Positions 1-8,826 of a DNA stretch of 64,000 bases are shown here, in pieces (position 1 is the first letter of the stretch; each line of letters begins with the position of its first letter). Source of the DNA: Catonella massiliensis (lineage in GTDB: Bacteria > Bacillota > Clostridia > Lachnospirales > Lachnospiraceae); the NCBI RefSeq assembly GCF_016651435.1, contig NZ_JAEPRJ010000001.1, positions 1,178,001 through 1,242,000 of the forward strand, written 5' to 3'. Below the pieces are notes generated by a model. It was not told where the DNA came from and ran no database searches. It saw nothing but the letters and a program-made list of their open reading frames with translations. Position numbers and translations under genes: made by a program.

Positions 1-2
1 GC

Positions 3-407
3 CGTGGTGCAGAGTTTGCTGCCTTTGTGGAGAAATCAGATGAGGCGGTTAAGTGCATCAAGGCAAATGTAGATAAGACAAAGTTTGCCGACAAGTCTAT
101 GATTCTTAAACTCGAAGTTCTATCGGGAATAAGAACACTGGAACTTGAAAAGAAGCGATTTGACATTGTTTTTCTAGATCCTCCGTATAATCAGGGATTA
201 GAGCAAGGTATCTTGACTGCGCTGGTTGGTTCGGCTATACTTAATGATGAGGTTATTATTATCGTTGAGGCAAGTAAGAACACAGATTTTTCATTCGTGG
301 ATTATCTGGGACTCAAGATAGTTAAAGATAAAATATATAAAAACAACAGACATTTGTTTTTAAGAAAAAATAATTTGGAGAGTAAGTTATGGCAGACAAT
401 AAAATAG
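3..407 (+). CDS. rsmD: 16S rRNA (guanine-966 N2)-methyltransferase RsmD, 5' partial
   Basis: The gene enters from before the window, so only the C-terminal ~134 residues are present. The reading frame is open from base 3, and the GTG at 27 is internal rather than a start. It methylates G966 of 16S rRNA using S-adenosylmethionine. The visible evidence is the catalytic DPPY motif (residues reading FLDPPYNQG) in a Rossmann methyltransferase context, with the RGAEFAAFVEKS stretch of the preceding SAM-binding strand. It overlaps the next gene by 19 bp, so the two are probably co-translated. In many Firmicutes coaD follows rsmD; here it does not. Confidence 0.88.
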   Translation, partial: RGAEFAAFVEKSDEAVKCIKANVDKTKFADKSMILKLEVLSGIRTLELEKKRFDIVFLDPPYNQGLEQGILTALVGSAILNDEVIIIVEASKNTDFSFVDYLGLKIVKDKIYKNNRHLFLRKNNLESKLWQTIK

Positions 408-1174
408 TTAAAATGATTGACGAGATGTCAGATTTTGTTGACAGTCACAATGCAGGCCCATTATCAAGGGATAAGATTAAGATTTCAAAGGATGAACTTC
501 TTAATTATATTGACAATTTAAGACAGACTTTACCAAATGAACTTGAAGAAGCTTATAAAATAACAAAGGCTAAAAATGAAATATTAAAGGCTGCGTCCAA
601 CAAAGCGGCACAAATAGAAGAAGATGCGAGAAACCAACTTAAGGAGCTTGTAAAAGAGGATTCTGTTGTTATTGAAGCCGACAAGGAGGCAGAAAGAATA
701 CTTAGACAGGCAGATGATGACGCAGATGCCATCATTAAAGAAGCAGAAGAGATGGCAGCGCAGATTAAAATAGGTGCGCTTTCTTATGCTGAAGAAATGT
801 TAGCAGCTGTTGAAAAGATGGTATCTCATAATCTTAAGATGACTATAGAGAGTTCAAACAGTGTAATTGACACCTTAAAGAGTAACTTAGAAATAGTTAA
901 GAATAACAGAGATGAGTTAAATGCTCAGATTCTTGAAGCGCGAGAAGTAAATGGCTATAGTTCTGATGAAGACGGGACTGATGGTAATAGTGAAAACGAA
1001 GAGGGTGAGTTTACAGTAAATGTCGAGTCAGGTGATTTTGAAGAAGAGGACTCTGACGATGATGACAGAGCCCGTGACGAGTATGATGAAGATGATGAGT
1101 TCGAGGAAGAAGATGATGAAGAAGAGCTCGTAGACCTTAGCGATAGATTCTCATTTAAGAAGAAAAATAAATAA
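389..1174 (+). CDS. Acidic coiled-coil protein, ATPase/F0-b-like, unknown function
   Basis: A 261-residue soluble protein with no signal peptide or membrane segment. Residues ~45-185 are heptad-rich, Ala/Glu/Lys-rich helix resembling DivIVA or ATP-synthase b-subunit coiled coils. Residues ~190-250 are extremely acidic, with long Asp/Glu runs, followed by a short basic tail ending in FKKKNK. Proteins of this type sit next to rsmD in Lachnospiraceae and are often loosely labelled ATPase, but I see no Walker motif. The start overlaps rsmD, and the 3' end overlaps the convergent tmcAL by 20 bp. A scaffold or cell-division-associated role is only an inference from the coiled coil. Confidence 0.75.
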   Translation: MADNKIVKMIDEMSDFVDSHNAGPLSRDKIKISKDELLNYIDNLRQTLPNELEEAYKITKAKNEILKAASNKAAQIEEDARNQLKELVKEDSVVIEADKEAERILRQADDDADAIIKEAEEMAAQIKIGALSYAEEMLAAVEKMVSHNLKMTIESSNSVIDTLKSNLEIVKNNRDELNAQILEAREVNGYSSDEDGTDGNSENEEGEFTVNVESGDFEEEDSDDDDRARDEYDEDDEFEEEDDEEELVDLSDRFSFKKKNK

Positions 1175-2429
1175 AACTCTCTGAAGCTTCATCGTAAGTC
1201 TTTATACCATAGTTTTTGTAGGTGATTTGATTATATAGGGCAGTCATAAACCTTGTCACATTGAAGGTTTGTATGGCTGCTTTATTTTGTAGTTTATTTG
1301 CATCACCAATTCTGCTTATTAGTTCAACCTTCTCACTGTTTTTTACAGCTTTTCCTACTTCATTTAAGATGACAGAGGATTCTCTCTTTATGGCGAGAGG
1401 CCTTATATAGGGGCAAAAGTCAAAGGCTTTGTTTGATTCAATCAGCTCTTTTGTGATTTCACCTATGATATGGTACAAAACCCTGTCGATTCTGGCATAA
1501 GTATAGTTTTTAGACCAAAGTGCTGCCGCAAAATCATCGTAGGTAGTGACCTTGCCAAATAAGTTGTATATTCTTCCGGCTAAGTCTTCAGTAATATCGC
1601 TGTAACTGCTTAAAATACCTATTGCAGTATTCTTATCATTCGTATAAATTATTTTCCCAAGCTTATAAAATAAAATATCGGAAAAATCATTATTTTTAAT
1701 ATAACTACCGTTAGGATTAAGCAGGTTCCTTGTCGAGTCAGGGATATATCTGCCACTTATTTTTCCGGAGTTAACCTGTAAATCCAGCCTTATGGCTTTG
1801 GCTGATGTAATAGAGGAGGTATCATCAGGTGATATTTCTGAATCATGCAAGGCCTCCGCTCTTTTCACTGCTACAGGCAAAATATCTGAATTAAGCCTAA
1901 AAAGCTTGTTCAGATAAGATATGGCAAGGATGTTATTTGAAGTCTTAAGTAAATCAGCCTCCTTTACACGCCCCATATGCCTAAGATAGGCTTCTCTTGC
2001 TTCGGGATAGGTTAAGCCTTCTGACATAAGCTTTGTAATCTCATCATTATGTTCGCTCCCAACAAGAAATCTACTACAGCTTATTAGCTCATCTATATTA
2101 TCATTCTCTGCCCCAAAAGAGAGAAAATCAACTATTCCAAGTTTATTGGCAAGAGCTACAGAGCCATCTGCAAAGGTTTCTGCACTTCCTGTTGATACGG
2201 TTACAGGAAGCTCAAATACAGCATCTGCACCTGATGAAAGAACAGACTTTGCTCTTAAATATTTGTCGATTATAGCCGGTTCACCTCTTTGCACAAAGTT
2301 ACCGCTCATAAGAATAATGATATAGTCAGCCCCGGTTATTCTTTTCGTCTCTTCGATATGATAGGCATGGCCGTTGTGGAATGGGTTATATTCTGCGATT
2401 ATAGCAGCTACTTTACGATTATTTATCAT
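1155..2429 (-). CDS. tmcAL: tRNA(Met) cytidine acetate ligase TmcAL (YlbM family)
   Basis: A 424-residue nucleotidyltransferase-fold protein. The N-terminus reads AAIIAEYNPFHNGHAYHIEE, containing the HxGH-type nucleotide-binding motif (HNGH), followed by MSGNFVQRGEPA, both hallmarks of the YlbM/TmcAL family. The family makes N4-acetylcytidine at the wobble position of elongator tRNA(Met) from acetate and ATP via acetyl-AMP. The ATG start has an AGGAGAG ribosome binding site. It is transcribed divergently from pta and convergently with the coiled-coil gene, sharing 20 bp at the 3' ends. Lying beside pta-ackA, which interconvert acetate and acetyl-CoA, is suggestive but may be coincidental. Confidence 0.88.
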   Translation of the reverse strand: MINNRKVAAIIAEYNPFHNGHAYHIEETKRITGADYIIILMSGNFVQRGEPAIIDKYLRAKSVLSSGADAVFELPVTVSTGSAETFADGSVALANKLGIVDFLSFGAENDNIDELISCSRFLVGSEHNDEITKLMSEGLTYPEAREAYLRHMGRVKEADLLKTSNNILAISYLNKLFRLNSDILPVAVKRAEALHDSEISPDDTSSITSAKAIRLDLQVNSGKISGRYIPDSTRNLLNPNGSYIKNNDFSDILFYKLGKIIYTNDKNTAIGILSSYSDITEDLAGRIYNLFGKVTTYDDFAAALWSKNYTYARIDRVLYHIIGEITKELIESNKAFDFCPYIRPLAIKRESSVILNEVGKAVKNSEKVELISRIGDANKLQNKAAIQTFNVTRFMTALYNQITYKNYGIKTYDEASESFIYFSS

Positions 2430-2497
2430 AACTCTCCTAATTATTTGTATCTTTTTACAATCATTCTAATATATTTATATTTTTTTCTCAACTATCC

Positions 2498-2526
2498 TTG
2501 TATGTTTTTCATAAAGGGGTTATAAT
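2498..2526 (+). promoter_or_regulatory. Sigma-A type promoter for pta
   Basis: TTGTAT (2498-2503) and TATAAT (2521-2526) are separated by exactly 17 bp in the divergent tmcAL/pta intergenic region. The predicted start leaves a leader of about 100 nt before the pta ribosome binding site. Confidence 0.65.
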
Positions 2527-2632
2527 AGAATGTGGTGAAAAAATATTTTATTCATAGAAATTTACTATAAAGATTTTTTCTGGTGAAATTATTAGTATTA
2601 TATTTTACGTATTTTGAAAGGAGCATAAAGTT

Positions 2633-3631
2633 ATGTTTTTTATTGACAAAATTAAAGCAAAAGCAAAAACATCCAAGAAGGTTATTGTACTTCCTGAGAG
2701 TGAGGATATGAGAACATTAGAGGCTGCTGACGCTGTACTTAAGGAAGGTATTGCAGACCTGGTTCTTCTTGGAAAAGAAGAGAAAATACTGGCAGATGCT
2801 AAAAAAGGCGGATTCAATGTAACAGGTGCTAAAATTATTGATCCGGAAAAAAGTGATAGATTAGACGATTATGTAGCTTCCCTCGTTGAACTTAGAAAAA
2901 GCAAGGGTATGACAGAGGAAGAGGCTAGAAAGATTCTTACAACCAGCAATACTTATTTCGGAGTTATGATGATTAAGATGAAGGATGCTGACGGACTTGT
3001 TTCAGGTGCCTGCCATTCAACCGCAGATACTCTTAGGCCTAGTCTTCAGATACTTAAGACAAAGCCTGGAACCAAGCTTGTATCTTCATTTTTCATAATT
3101 GAAGTACCTAACTGCGATATGGGTGAGAAGGGAACCTTTGTCTTCTCTGACTGTGGTCTCAATCAGAACCCAAATGCAGAAGAGCTTGCAGCCATAGCCA
3201 AGTCTTCAGCAGAGTCATTCAGAACCCTTGTAGAAGCGGAGCCAAGAGTAGCGATGCTCTCATACTCAACTATGGGTTCAGCTAAGCATGATGATGTAAC
3301 CAAGGTACAGGAAGCGACTAAGATAGCTAAGGAAGAGAACCCTGAGCTTGCTCTTGACGGAGAGCTTCAGCTTGATGCGGCCCTTGTTGCCTCTGTCGGT
3401 GAATTTAAGGCTCCTGGAAGCAAGGTTGCAGGTCATGCTAATACACTCATTTTCCCTAACCTTGATGCAGGAAATATAGGATACAAACTTGTACAGCGCC
3501 TTGCAAAGGCTGAGGCTTATGGACCTCTTACACAGGGAATTGCAGGTCCTGTCAATGATCTTTCAAGAGGCTGTTCAGCAAGCGATATAGTTGGAGTGGT
3601 TGCAATTACAGCAGTTCAGGCACAGATCTAA
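2633..3631 (+). CDS. pta: Phosphate acetyltransferase
   Basis: A 332-residue enzyme interconverting acetyl-CoA and acetyl phosphate in the cytoplasm, the first step of acetate formation with ATP gain. The length and sequence match the short (class I) Pta family: VIVLPESEDMRTLEAADAVL near the N-terminus and, near the C-terminus, the PLTQGIAGPVNDLSRGC stretch. The strong AAAGGAGC site lies just before the ATG. ackA follows 111 bp downstream, and the two form the usual acetate branch, probably sharing the promoter at 2498. Confidence 0.97.
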   Translation: MFFIDKIKAKAKTSKKVIVLPESEDMRTLEAADAVLKEGIADLVLLGKEEKILADAKKGGFNVTGAKIIDPEKSDRLDDYVASLVELRKSKGMTEEEARKILTTSNTYFGVMMIKMKDADGLVSGACHSTADTLRPSLQILKTKPGTKLVSSFFIIEVPNCDMGEKGTFVFSDCGLNQNPNAEELAAIAKSSAESFRTLVEAEPRVAMLSYSTMGSAKHDDVTKVQEATKIAKEENPELALDGELQLDAALVASVGEFKAPGSKVAGHANTLIFPNLDAGNIGYKLVQRLAKAEAYGPLTQGIAGPVNDLSRGCSASDIVGVVAITAVQAQI

Positions 3632-3742
3632 GTTTCCTTTAGAGTAAGCTGTAATCTTTGATTTAGATTATCAAAAATGAATTGGGTCTATACTTCATAA
3701 ACCTAATTTATATAAACAAAAAAACAAAAAAGGGGTATGTTT

Positions 3743-4936
3743 ATGAAAATTTTAGTTATCAATTGTGGAAGCTCTTCTCTTAAATATCAGTTTATTGATA
3801 TGGAAACAGAGGAAGTTATTTCAAAGGGACTCTGTGAGAGAATAGGTATCAACGGCTCCCTTCTTACACACAAGGCTGTAGGAAAAGATGATTTCGTTCT
3901 TGAGCACGAAATGCCTAACCATACTGTAGCTGTAAAGCTTGTTATGGATGCGCTCACAGACAAAGACCATGGTGTGATTTCTGATGTCTCAGAGATATCT
4001 GCAATTGGTCACAGAGTACTTCATGCAGGTACTGTCTATAGTGATCCTGTTATTGTAACTGATGATGTTAAGAAGGTTATAAGAGACTGCTTCGACCTTG
4101 GACCACTTCACAACCCTGCAAACCTTATGGGTATAGAAGCTTGTGAAGAGGCTATGCCGGGTACTCCTAATGTAGCAGTATTTGATACAGGTTTTGGTAT
4201 GGTTATGCCTGCTAAGGCTCATATGTATGCAATTCCTTATGAGTACTATGAGAAATATTCTATCCGTCGTTATGGCTTCCACGGAACCAGCCACAAGTAT
4301 GTATCTGCTGAGACTATCAGATTTGGCGAGCTTCCTGAGGGACACAGAAAGGTTATAGTTTGCCACCTTGGAAACGGATCTTCAATTTCAGCTTCTATTG
4401 ATGGAAAATGTGTTGATACTTCCATGGGACTTACACCGCTTGAAGGTCTTATTATGGGAACAAGATCAGGTGATATTGACCCTGCGGTTATCCAGTTTAT
4501 TGCAAATCACGAGAACAAGACAGTGGATGAGATTCTTAATCTTCTCAACAAAAAGTCCGGTGTGCTTGGCCTTTCAGGAGTATCCAGTGACTTTAGAGAC
4601 CTTGACAAGGCTGCGGCTGAGGGTAATGAAAGAGCAAAGCTTGCTAACGATGCTTTTAAGTATAGAGTAATTAAGTATATCGGTGCTTACGCCGCTGCAA
4701 TGAACGGTGTAGATGCCATAGCATTTACCGCTGGAGTAGGCGAGAATAGCTCTACTACCAGAAAAGATATCTGTGAAAACCTTGAGTATCTTGGTATCAA
4801 GATTGATGATGCTGCCAATAAGGAAAGAGGTAAGAACATGCTTATTTCTACTCCTGACAGCAAGGTTAAGGTATATGTAATTCCTACAAACGAGGAACTT
4901 GCTATTGCAAAAGACACACTTGCACTTGTAAAATAA
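3743..4936 (+). CDS. ackA: Acetate kinase
   Basis: A 397-residue acetate kinase converting acetyl phosphate and ADP to acetate and ATP. The N-terminal KILVINCGSSSLKYQ motif and the signatures FHGTSHKYVS and GVGENSSTTR belong to the acetokinase family of the ASKHA fold. An upstream in-frame ATG at 3737 would sit only one base from the AGGGG site at 3731-3735. The ATG at 3743 has a normal 7-base spacing and gives the canonical N-terminus, so I chose it. It follows pta. Unusually, it is followed directly by rpmF without the DUF177 (yceD) gene that often lies between them. Confidence 0.97.
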   Translation: MKILVINCGSSSLKYQFIDMETEEVISKGLCERIGINGSLLTHKAVGKDDFVLEHEMPNHTVAVKLVMDALTDKDHGVISDVSEISAIGHRVLHAGTVYSDPVIVTDDVKKVIRDCFDLGPLHNPANLMGIEACEEAMPGTPNVAVFDTGFGMVMPAKAHMYAIPYEYYEKYSIRRYGFHGTSHKYVSAETIRFGELPEGHRKVIVCHLGNGSSISASIDGKCVDTSMGLTPLEGLIMGTRSGDIDPAVIQFIANHENKTVDEILNLLNKKSGVLGLSGVSSDFRDLDKAAAEGNERAKLANDAFKYRVIKYIGAYAAAMNGVDAIAFTAGVGENSSTTRKDICENLEYLGIKIDDAANKERGKNMLISTPDSKVKVYVIPTNEELAIAKDTLALVK

Positions 4937-4939
4937 TAC

Positions 4940-4968
4940 TTGACAAATCATTTAAATATCTGTACAAT
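4940..4968 (+). promoter_or_regulatory. Strong sigma-A promoter for rpmF
   Basis: Consensus TTGACA (4940-4945), a 17-bp spacer and TACAAT (4963-4968), starting just after the ackA stop codon. A very strong match, fitting constitutive ribosomal protein expression. The leader is about 90 nt. Confidence 0.8.
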
Positions 4969-5066
4969 AGTCAGGTATGAAATTTATTGTTTATTCGAGG
5001 ATTGTTATCTCAGTGATAAATCCTTTTGAATACAATGTATAAAGTATTGATAAGGGAGGTGTTCAC

Positions 5067-5249
5067 ATGTCAATCTGTCCAAAGAATAAGAGCTCTAAGG
5101 GTCATAGAGATGCTCGTAGAGCAAACTGGAAGATGAGTGCTCCGGCACTTGTTAAGTGCAGTAACTGCGGAGAGCTTATGGTTCCTCACAGAGTTTGCAA
5201 GGCTTGCGGTTCTTACAACAAGAAAGAAATCGTTAAAGTTGAAGATTAA
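5067..5249 (+). CDS. rpmF: 50S ribosomal protein L32
   Basis: A 60-residue basic ribosomal protein. It has the MSICPKNKSSKGHRDARRANW N-terminus and four zinc-ligand cysteines in the pattern CSNCGE...CKACG, so it is the zinc-binding (C+) form. The ribosome binding site is AAGGGAGGTG. It has its own strong promoter upstream and a clear terminator downstream, so it is a single-gene transcription unit here. In many Firmicutes rpmF is followed by plsX; here plsX lies about 50 kb away. Confidence 0.97.
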   Translation: MSICPKNKSSKGHRDARRANWKMSAPALVKCSNCGELMVPHRVCKACGSYNKKEIVKVED

Positions 5250-5266
5250 TATTGATTAAACAATAT

Positions 5267-5295
5267 AAGCCACTTCTTAGGAGGTGGCTTTTTTG
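5267..5295 (+). terminator. Rho-independent terminator of rpmF
   Basis: A 10-bp stem (AAGCCACTTC with GAGGTGGCTT, one wobble), a 4-nt loop and a following T run. Confidence 0.88.
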
Positions 5296-5537
5296 TGTAA
5301 GGAAATTCTTTTAATTTTTAATAATAAGTCTATAGCTAATATTTGACAGGAAGAACTTCGGATAAATGCTTGGATAATATAAGGGAGCCTTTATGCAAGT
5401 TTTAATTGACTTTTTCTGCATTTATCATTACTCTATAAATAAGACAAAAATGTAGGAAACAATTCTAACACTATGATGAGAAGGGCATTATTGTTGAACC
5501 TATAATGGTTACTATAGATAAAGGAGACTAAGATAAA
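5296..5537 (+). other. AT-rich intergenic region with inverted repeat and possible 20-codon ORF
   Basis: This spacer before the GH13 gene carries a perfect 9-bp inverted repeat (GATAAATGC at 5361-5369, GCATTTATC at 5418-5426). It also holds a potential 20-codon ORF, ATG 5393 to TAG 5455, preceded by an AAGGGAG ribosome binding site at proper spacing. A TATAAT at 5501-5506 has no convincing -35 element. The peptide would be hydrophobic then basic; I cannot tell whether it is made. Confidence 0.3.
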
Positions 5538-7196
5538 ATGAATAAAACCTGGTGGAAAGAAAGTGTAGTATATCAGATATATCCAAGAAGCTTTTGCGAC
5601 AGCAATGGTGATGGAATCGGTGACTTAAAAGGAATAACTAAGAAGCTCCCATACCTAAAAGAGCTTGGAATAAATGTGATTTGGCTCTCTCCTGTATATC
5701 AGTCTCCTAACGATGATAACGGCTATGATATAAGTGATTATGAAAACATAATGACAGAGTTTGGCACTATGGCTGACTTTGATGCAATGCTTGCTAAGGC
5801 GCATAGCCTGGGTATTAAAATAGTGATGGACCTAGTAGTTAACCATACCTCTGACGAGCATAAGTGGTTTATAGAAAGCCGCAGTTCAAAGGACAATCCG
5901 AAGCGTGACTTCTATATATGGAAGGATGGTAAAGATGGCAAGGAGCCAAATAACTGGGGTTCCTGCTTTTCAGGCTCTGCTTGGCAGTATGATGAGACTA
6001 CAGGACAGTATTATTTACATCTATTTTCAAAGAAACAGCCTGACCTTAACTGGGAAAATGAAAAGGTTAGAGAAGAAGTCTATGCTATGATGAATCGTTG
6101 GTGCAAAAAGGGCATAGATGGCTTTAGAATGGACGTTATCAGCCTTATATCAAAGGATCAAAGCTTCCCTGATGGCCCAACTAATGGAGGTCTATATGGA
6201 AGCTTTGAGTCCTGCGTTAATGGACCAAGAGTGCATGAGTATTTGCAGGAAATGAACAAGAAAGTATTGTCTAAGTATGACCTTATGACCGTAGGTGAGT
6301 GTGCAGGCGTAACTGTCGAGGAGGCTAAAAAGTATGCAAACTCTGCCGGAACAGAGCTTAGTATGGTCTTTCAGTTTGAACACACAGCGCTTGATAATGG
6401 CGAAACTATGAAGTGGTCTACAAAGAGAATTCCATTAGTTCCACTTAAAGAGAACCTTACTAAATGGCAGAAAGGGCTTAATGGAGTAGCGTGGAACAGC
6501 CTTTATTTCTGTAATCATGACCAGCCTAGAATTGTATCAAGACTAGGCAGTGAAAAAGATGAATATAGAGAGCTTTCTGCAAAATGCATAGCCACCTGCC
6601 TGCATATGATGCAGGGAACTCCTTATGTGTATCAGGGGGAAGAGCTTGGTATGACTAATACTGTATTTAAGTCAGTAGATGACTTTAGGGACCTTGAATC
6701 AATCAATGCCTATCACGAACTCACTGAAAATGGAATAATCAGTCCTGAGGAGCTCTTTCCTAAGCTTTGTCATCAGAGCAGGGACAACGCAAGAACTCCA
6801 ATGCAGTGGGATGATAGCGAAAATGCGGGATTTACTACCGGAAAACCTTGGATAAATGTTAACCCTAATTACAAAAAGATAAATGCTAAGGAACAGCTGA
6901 CAAGAGAGGATTCAGTATTTAATTATTATAAAAAGCTTATTTCTTTAAGAAAAGAGCATGAAATTATAGTGTATGGCGATTATGAATTACTCCTTCCTGA
7001 TGATGAGGATCTCTTTGTGTATTTAAGGAGATTAAATAATAATACAATCCTAGTTGCTTGTAACTTTTCCGAAAATACAAGAAATTTCGACTATAATGAT
7101 ATAGGAAATGGTAGAGTACTTATTAATAATTATAAAGACATTAACCTAAATGATATGAAATTAAGGCCATTTGAAGCGTTTGCCATACTTTTTTAG
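5538..7196 (+). CDS. GH13 oligo-1,6-glucosidase / alpha-glucosidase
   Basis: A 552-residue cytoplasmic GH13 enzyme (no signal peptide) opening with WWKESVVYQIYPRSFCDSNGDG. Catalytic residues are visible at the expected places: nucleophile D199 in GFRMDVIS, acid/base E254 in TVGECAG and D328 in FCNHDQPR. The residue after the nucleophile is Val200; in characterised oligo-1,6-glucosidases Val here favours alpha-1,6 bonds, while Ala/Gly/Thr favours alpha-1,4. It probably degrades imported isomalto-oligosaccharides or branched alpha-glucans. The ribosome binding site is AAAGGAG. The GGDEF gene begins 38 bp downstream and may be co-transcribed. A paralogue lies at 44641-46320. Confidence 0.9.
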   Translation: MNKTWWKESVVYQIYPRSFCDSNGDGIGDLKGITKKLPYLKELGINVIWLSPVYQSPNDDNGYDISDYENIMTEFGTMADFDAMLAKAHSLGIKIVMDLVVNHTSDEHKWFIESRSSKDNPKRDFYIWKDGKDGKEPNNWGSCFSGSAWQYDETTGQYYLHLFSKKQPDLNWENEKVREEVYAMMNRWCKKGIDGFRMDVISLISKDQSFPDGPTNGGLYGSFESCVNGPRVHEYLQEMNKKVLSKYDLMTVGECAGVTVEEAKKYANSAGTELSMVFQFEHTALDNGETMKWSTKRIPLVPLKENLTKWQKGLNGVAWNSLYFCNHDQPRIVSRLGSEKDEYRELSAKCIATCLHMMQGTPYVYQGEELGMTNTVFKSVDDFRDLESINAYHELTENGIISPEELFPKLCHQSRDNARTPMQWDDSENAGFTTGKPWINVNPNYKKINAKEQLTREDSVFNYYKKLISLRKEHEIIVYGDYELLLPDDEDLFVYLRRLNNNTILVACNFSENTRNFDYNDIGNGRVLINNYKDINLNDMKLRPFEAFAILF

Positions 7197-7234
7197 AATA
7201 GATACTTAGTTTTGTGTGGTGGGAGGAAGAAGGT

Positions 7235-8704
7235 TTGGATAATCTGTTATATATTGTAATTGGTTTGTTGTCGATATTGGCTATTTTACTTCTTTTTTCA
7301 AGAAATAAAATTCTTAGAGAAAAGAAGGAAGCAGAAAGAAAACTAAAAGATACATTAAGTGATCTTGATAATGTATATAGTGAGATAAATACCACGCAGG
7401 AAGAGCTTAATGTAAAATACAGGGAGATAAAGACAGGGGAGGACAAGATAAGAAAGCTTGCCTATGAGGATTCTTATACAGGTCTTCCTAACGGTGTGGC
7501 CTTTATTGAAGTGCTTAATCATACACTTGAGACTCTTAGGAAAGAAGAATATGCCGGTATAATGTACATTGACCTAGACAATTTTAAACAGATTGATGAT
7601 ATGTGGGGACATGCTAATTGTGATGAGCTTATACTGGATGTAAGTCATAGGCTTAGACAGAATCAGGATGAAAATGACTATCTGGCAAAGATGAGTGGTG
7701 ATGAATTCATGGTTCTTAGCCAGAATATCCTTGATTTGGCAGAATTTGATGAAAAATTAAAGAGAATAGAAGCGTCATTTAGATTTCCTTTTATAACCTC
7801 ATTTGGTCAGTTGGTGATTACAACAAGTATAGGCGCTGCTGTAGTTCCTAGAGATGGGACAAAAGCAGACGTACTCATTAAAAATGCCTCAACAGCACTT
7901 ACAGAAGCAAAGCGATTGGGTAAGGACAACTATTGCTATTATGATGAGGAGATGACAACAAAAGAGATTGAAAATCTGGAACTCCAGTCAAACCTCACAA
8001 ATGCTATTAAAAACGATAACCTTATCATTAAGTATGCCCCTGTGTATGACATAAAAAACAAAACATATGATACTGTGCGTATGAGGCTCCTTTGGGACAG
8101 AGGGGAACAGGGTATATGGCATGCAAGAAAATTCATAGGCTTTGCAGAAAAAACAGGTCAGATATTTGCACTAGGAGAAAATACATTTAAAAAAGTCTGT
8201 GAGGAAATGAAGGCTTTTACTGATAAAAAAGTAATTCTGCCTTTATCGAAAAGGCTGGTGCTTAACTATGAGTTTAGAAACAAGCTCTACAGTATAGTAA
8301 ACGAGAGCGGAATTGATGCAAAGAGGCTGATAATCGAAATAGATGAAAGTATACTAATAGCAGATATACCGGAGTTTAGTTTTGTTCTGGAAGAGCTTAT
8401 TGCCAAGGGATTTAGTTTTAGAGTTGGAAGATATGGAACAGGAGGAATGTCAATGGAGATTCTAAAAGTCTTGCCGGTATCTCAGATTTCAATAGCCTTA
8501 AACAGACTATTACAAGAGGATGAAGAGGAAGAGGTTGTAAAATATTTGAAGATAGTTACAGAAGTGGCTAAAAAGCTTGGAAAGACTATATCGTTTTCAG
8601 GAGTAAATGATGAAGCCACGGACGCTGTTGCAGTTGAATGTGGTGGAGAATATGTAGAAGGAGATTTATTTGGTCCTCTTTTGACTGTTAACGAAATTAG
8701 ATGA
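7235..8704 (+). CDS. Membrane-anchored GGDEF protein with degenerate EAL domain
   Basis: A 489-residue signalling protein. The TTG at 7235 is preferred to the GTG at 7214 because GGGAGGAAG (7221-7229) is well spaced before it. Residues ~3-18 form one membrane segment, then a coiled coil to ~75. The GGDEF domain (~80-235) has SGDEF at 154-158 and keeps the metal-site Asp in YIDLDNF; no RxxD inhibitory site is visible. A C-terminal EAL-like domain (~245-485) lacks the catalytic signature: EAL is replaced by TVRMRLLW, and the DDFGTG loop reads VGRYGTGG. It is probably a cyclic-di-GMP synthase or sensor with a non-catalytic EAL domain; activity is unproven. Confidence 0.8.
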   Translation: MDNLLYIVIGLLSILAILLLFSRNKILREKKEAERKLKDTLSDLDNVYSEINTTQEELNVKYREIKTGEDKIRKLAYEDSYTGLPNGVAFIEVLNHTLETLRKEEYAGIMYIDLDNFKQIDDMWGHANCDELILDVSHRLRQNQDENDYLAKMSGDEFMVLSQNILDLAEFDEKLKRIEASFRFPFITSFGQLVITTSIGAAVVPRDGTKADVLIKNASTALTEAKRLGKDNYCYYDEEMTTKEIENLELQSNLTNAIKNDNLIIKYAPVYDIKNKTYDTVRMRLLWDRGEQGIWHARKFIGFAEKTGQIFALGENTFKKVCEEMKAFTDKKVILPLSKRLVLNYEFRNKLYSIVNESGIDAKRLIIEIDESILIADIPEFSFVLEELIAKGFSFRVGRYGTGGMSMEILKVLPVSQISIALNRLLQEDEEEEVVKYLKIVTEVAKKLGKTISFSGVNDEATDAVAVECGGEYVEGDLFGPLLTVNEIR

Positions 8705-8710
8705 TTGTGC

Positions 8711-8738
8711 AAAATGACGAATAAAAGTCGTTATTTTT
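8711..8738 (+). terminator. Weak AT-rich terminator after the GGDEF gene
   Basis: AAAATGACGA (8711-8720) pairs with TCGTTATTTT (8728-8737) over 10 bp with one wobble, around a 7-nt loop, and runs into T-rich sequence. Confidence 0.5.
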
Positions 8739-8751
8739 GGTTATTTTGCCG

Positions 8752-8780
8752 TTGTCAAAGACATAAATTTAATTTATAAT
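8752..8780 (+). promoter_or_regulatory. Sigma-A promoter for the DUF5688-like gene
   Basis: TTGTCA (8752-8757), 17-bp spacer, TATAAT (8775-8780). The predicted transcript start near 8787 makes the TTG at 8794 too close to be the start codon and supports 8827. Confidence 0.75.
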
Positions 8781-8826
8781 GTGAGTTGTTTATTTGATTC
8801 GACAAGTTGGGGGAAAGTGGGGAAAC

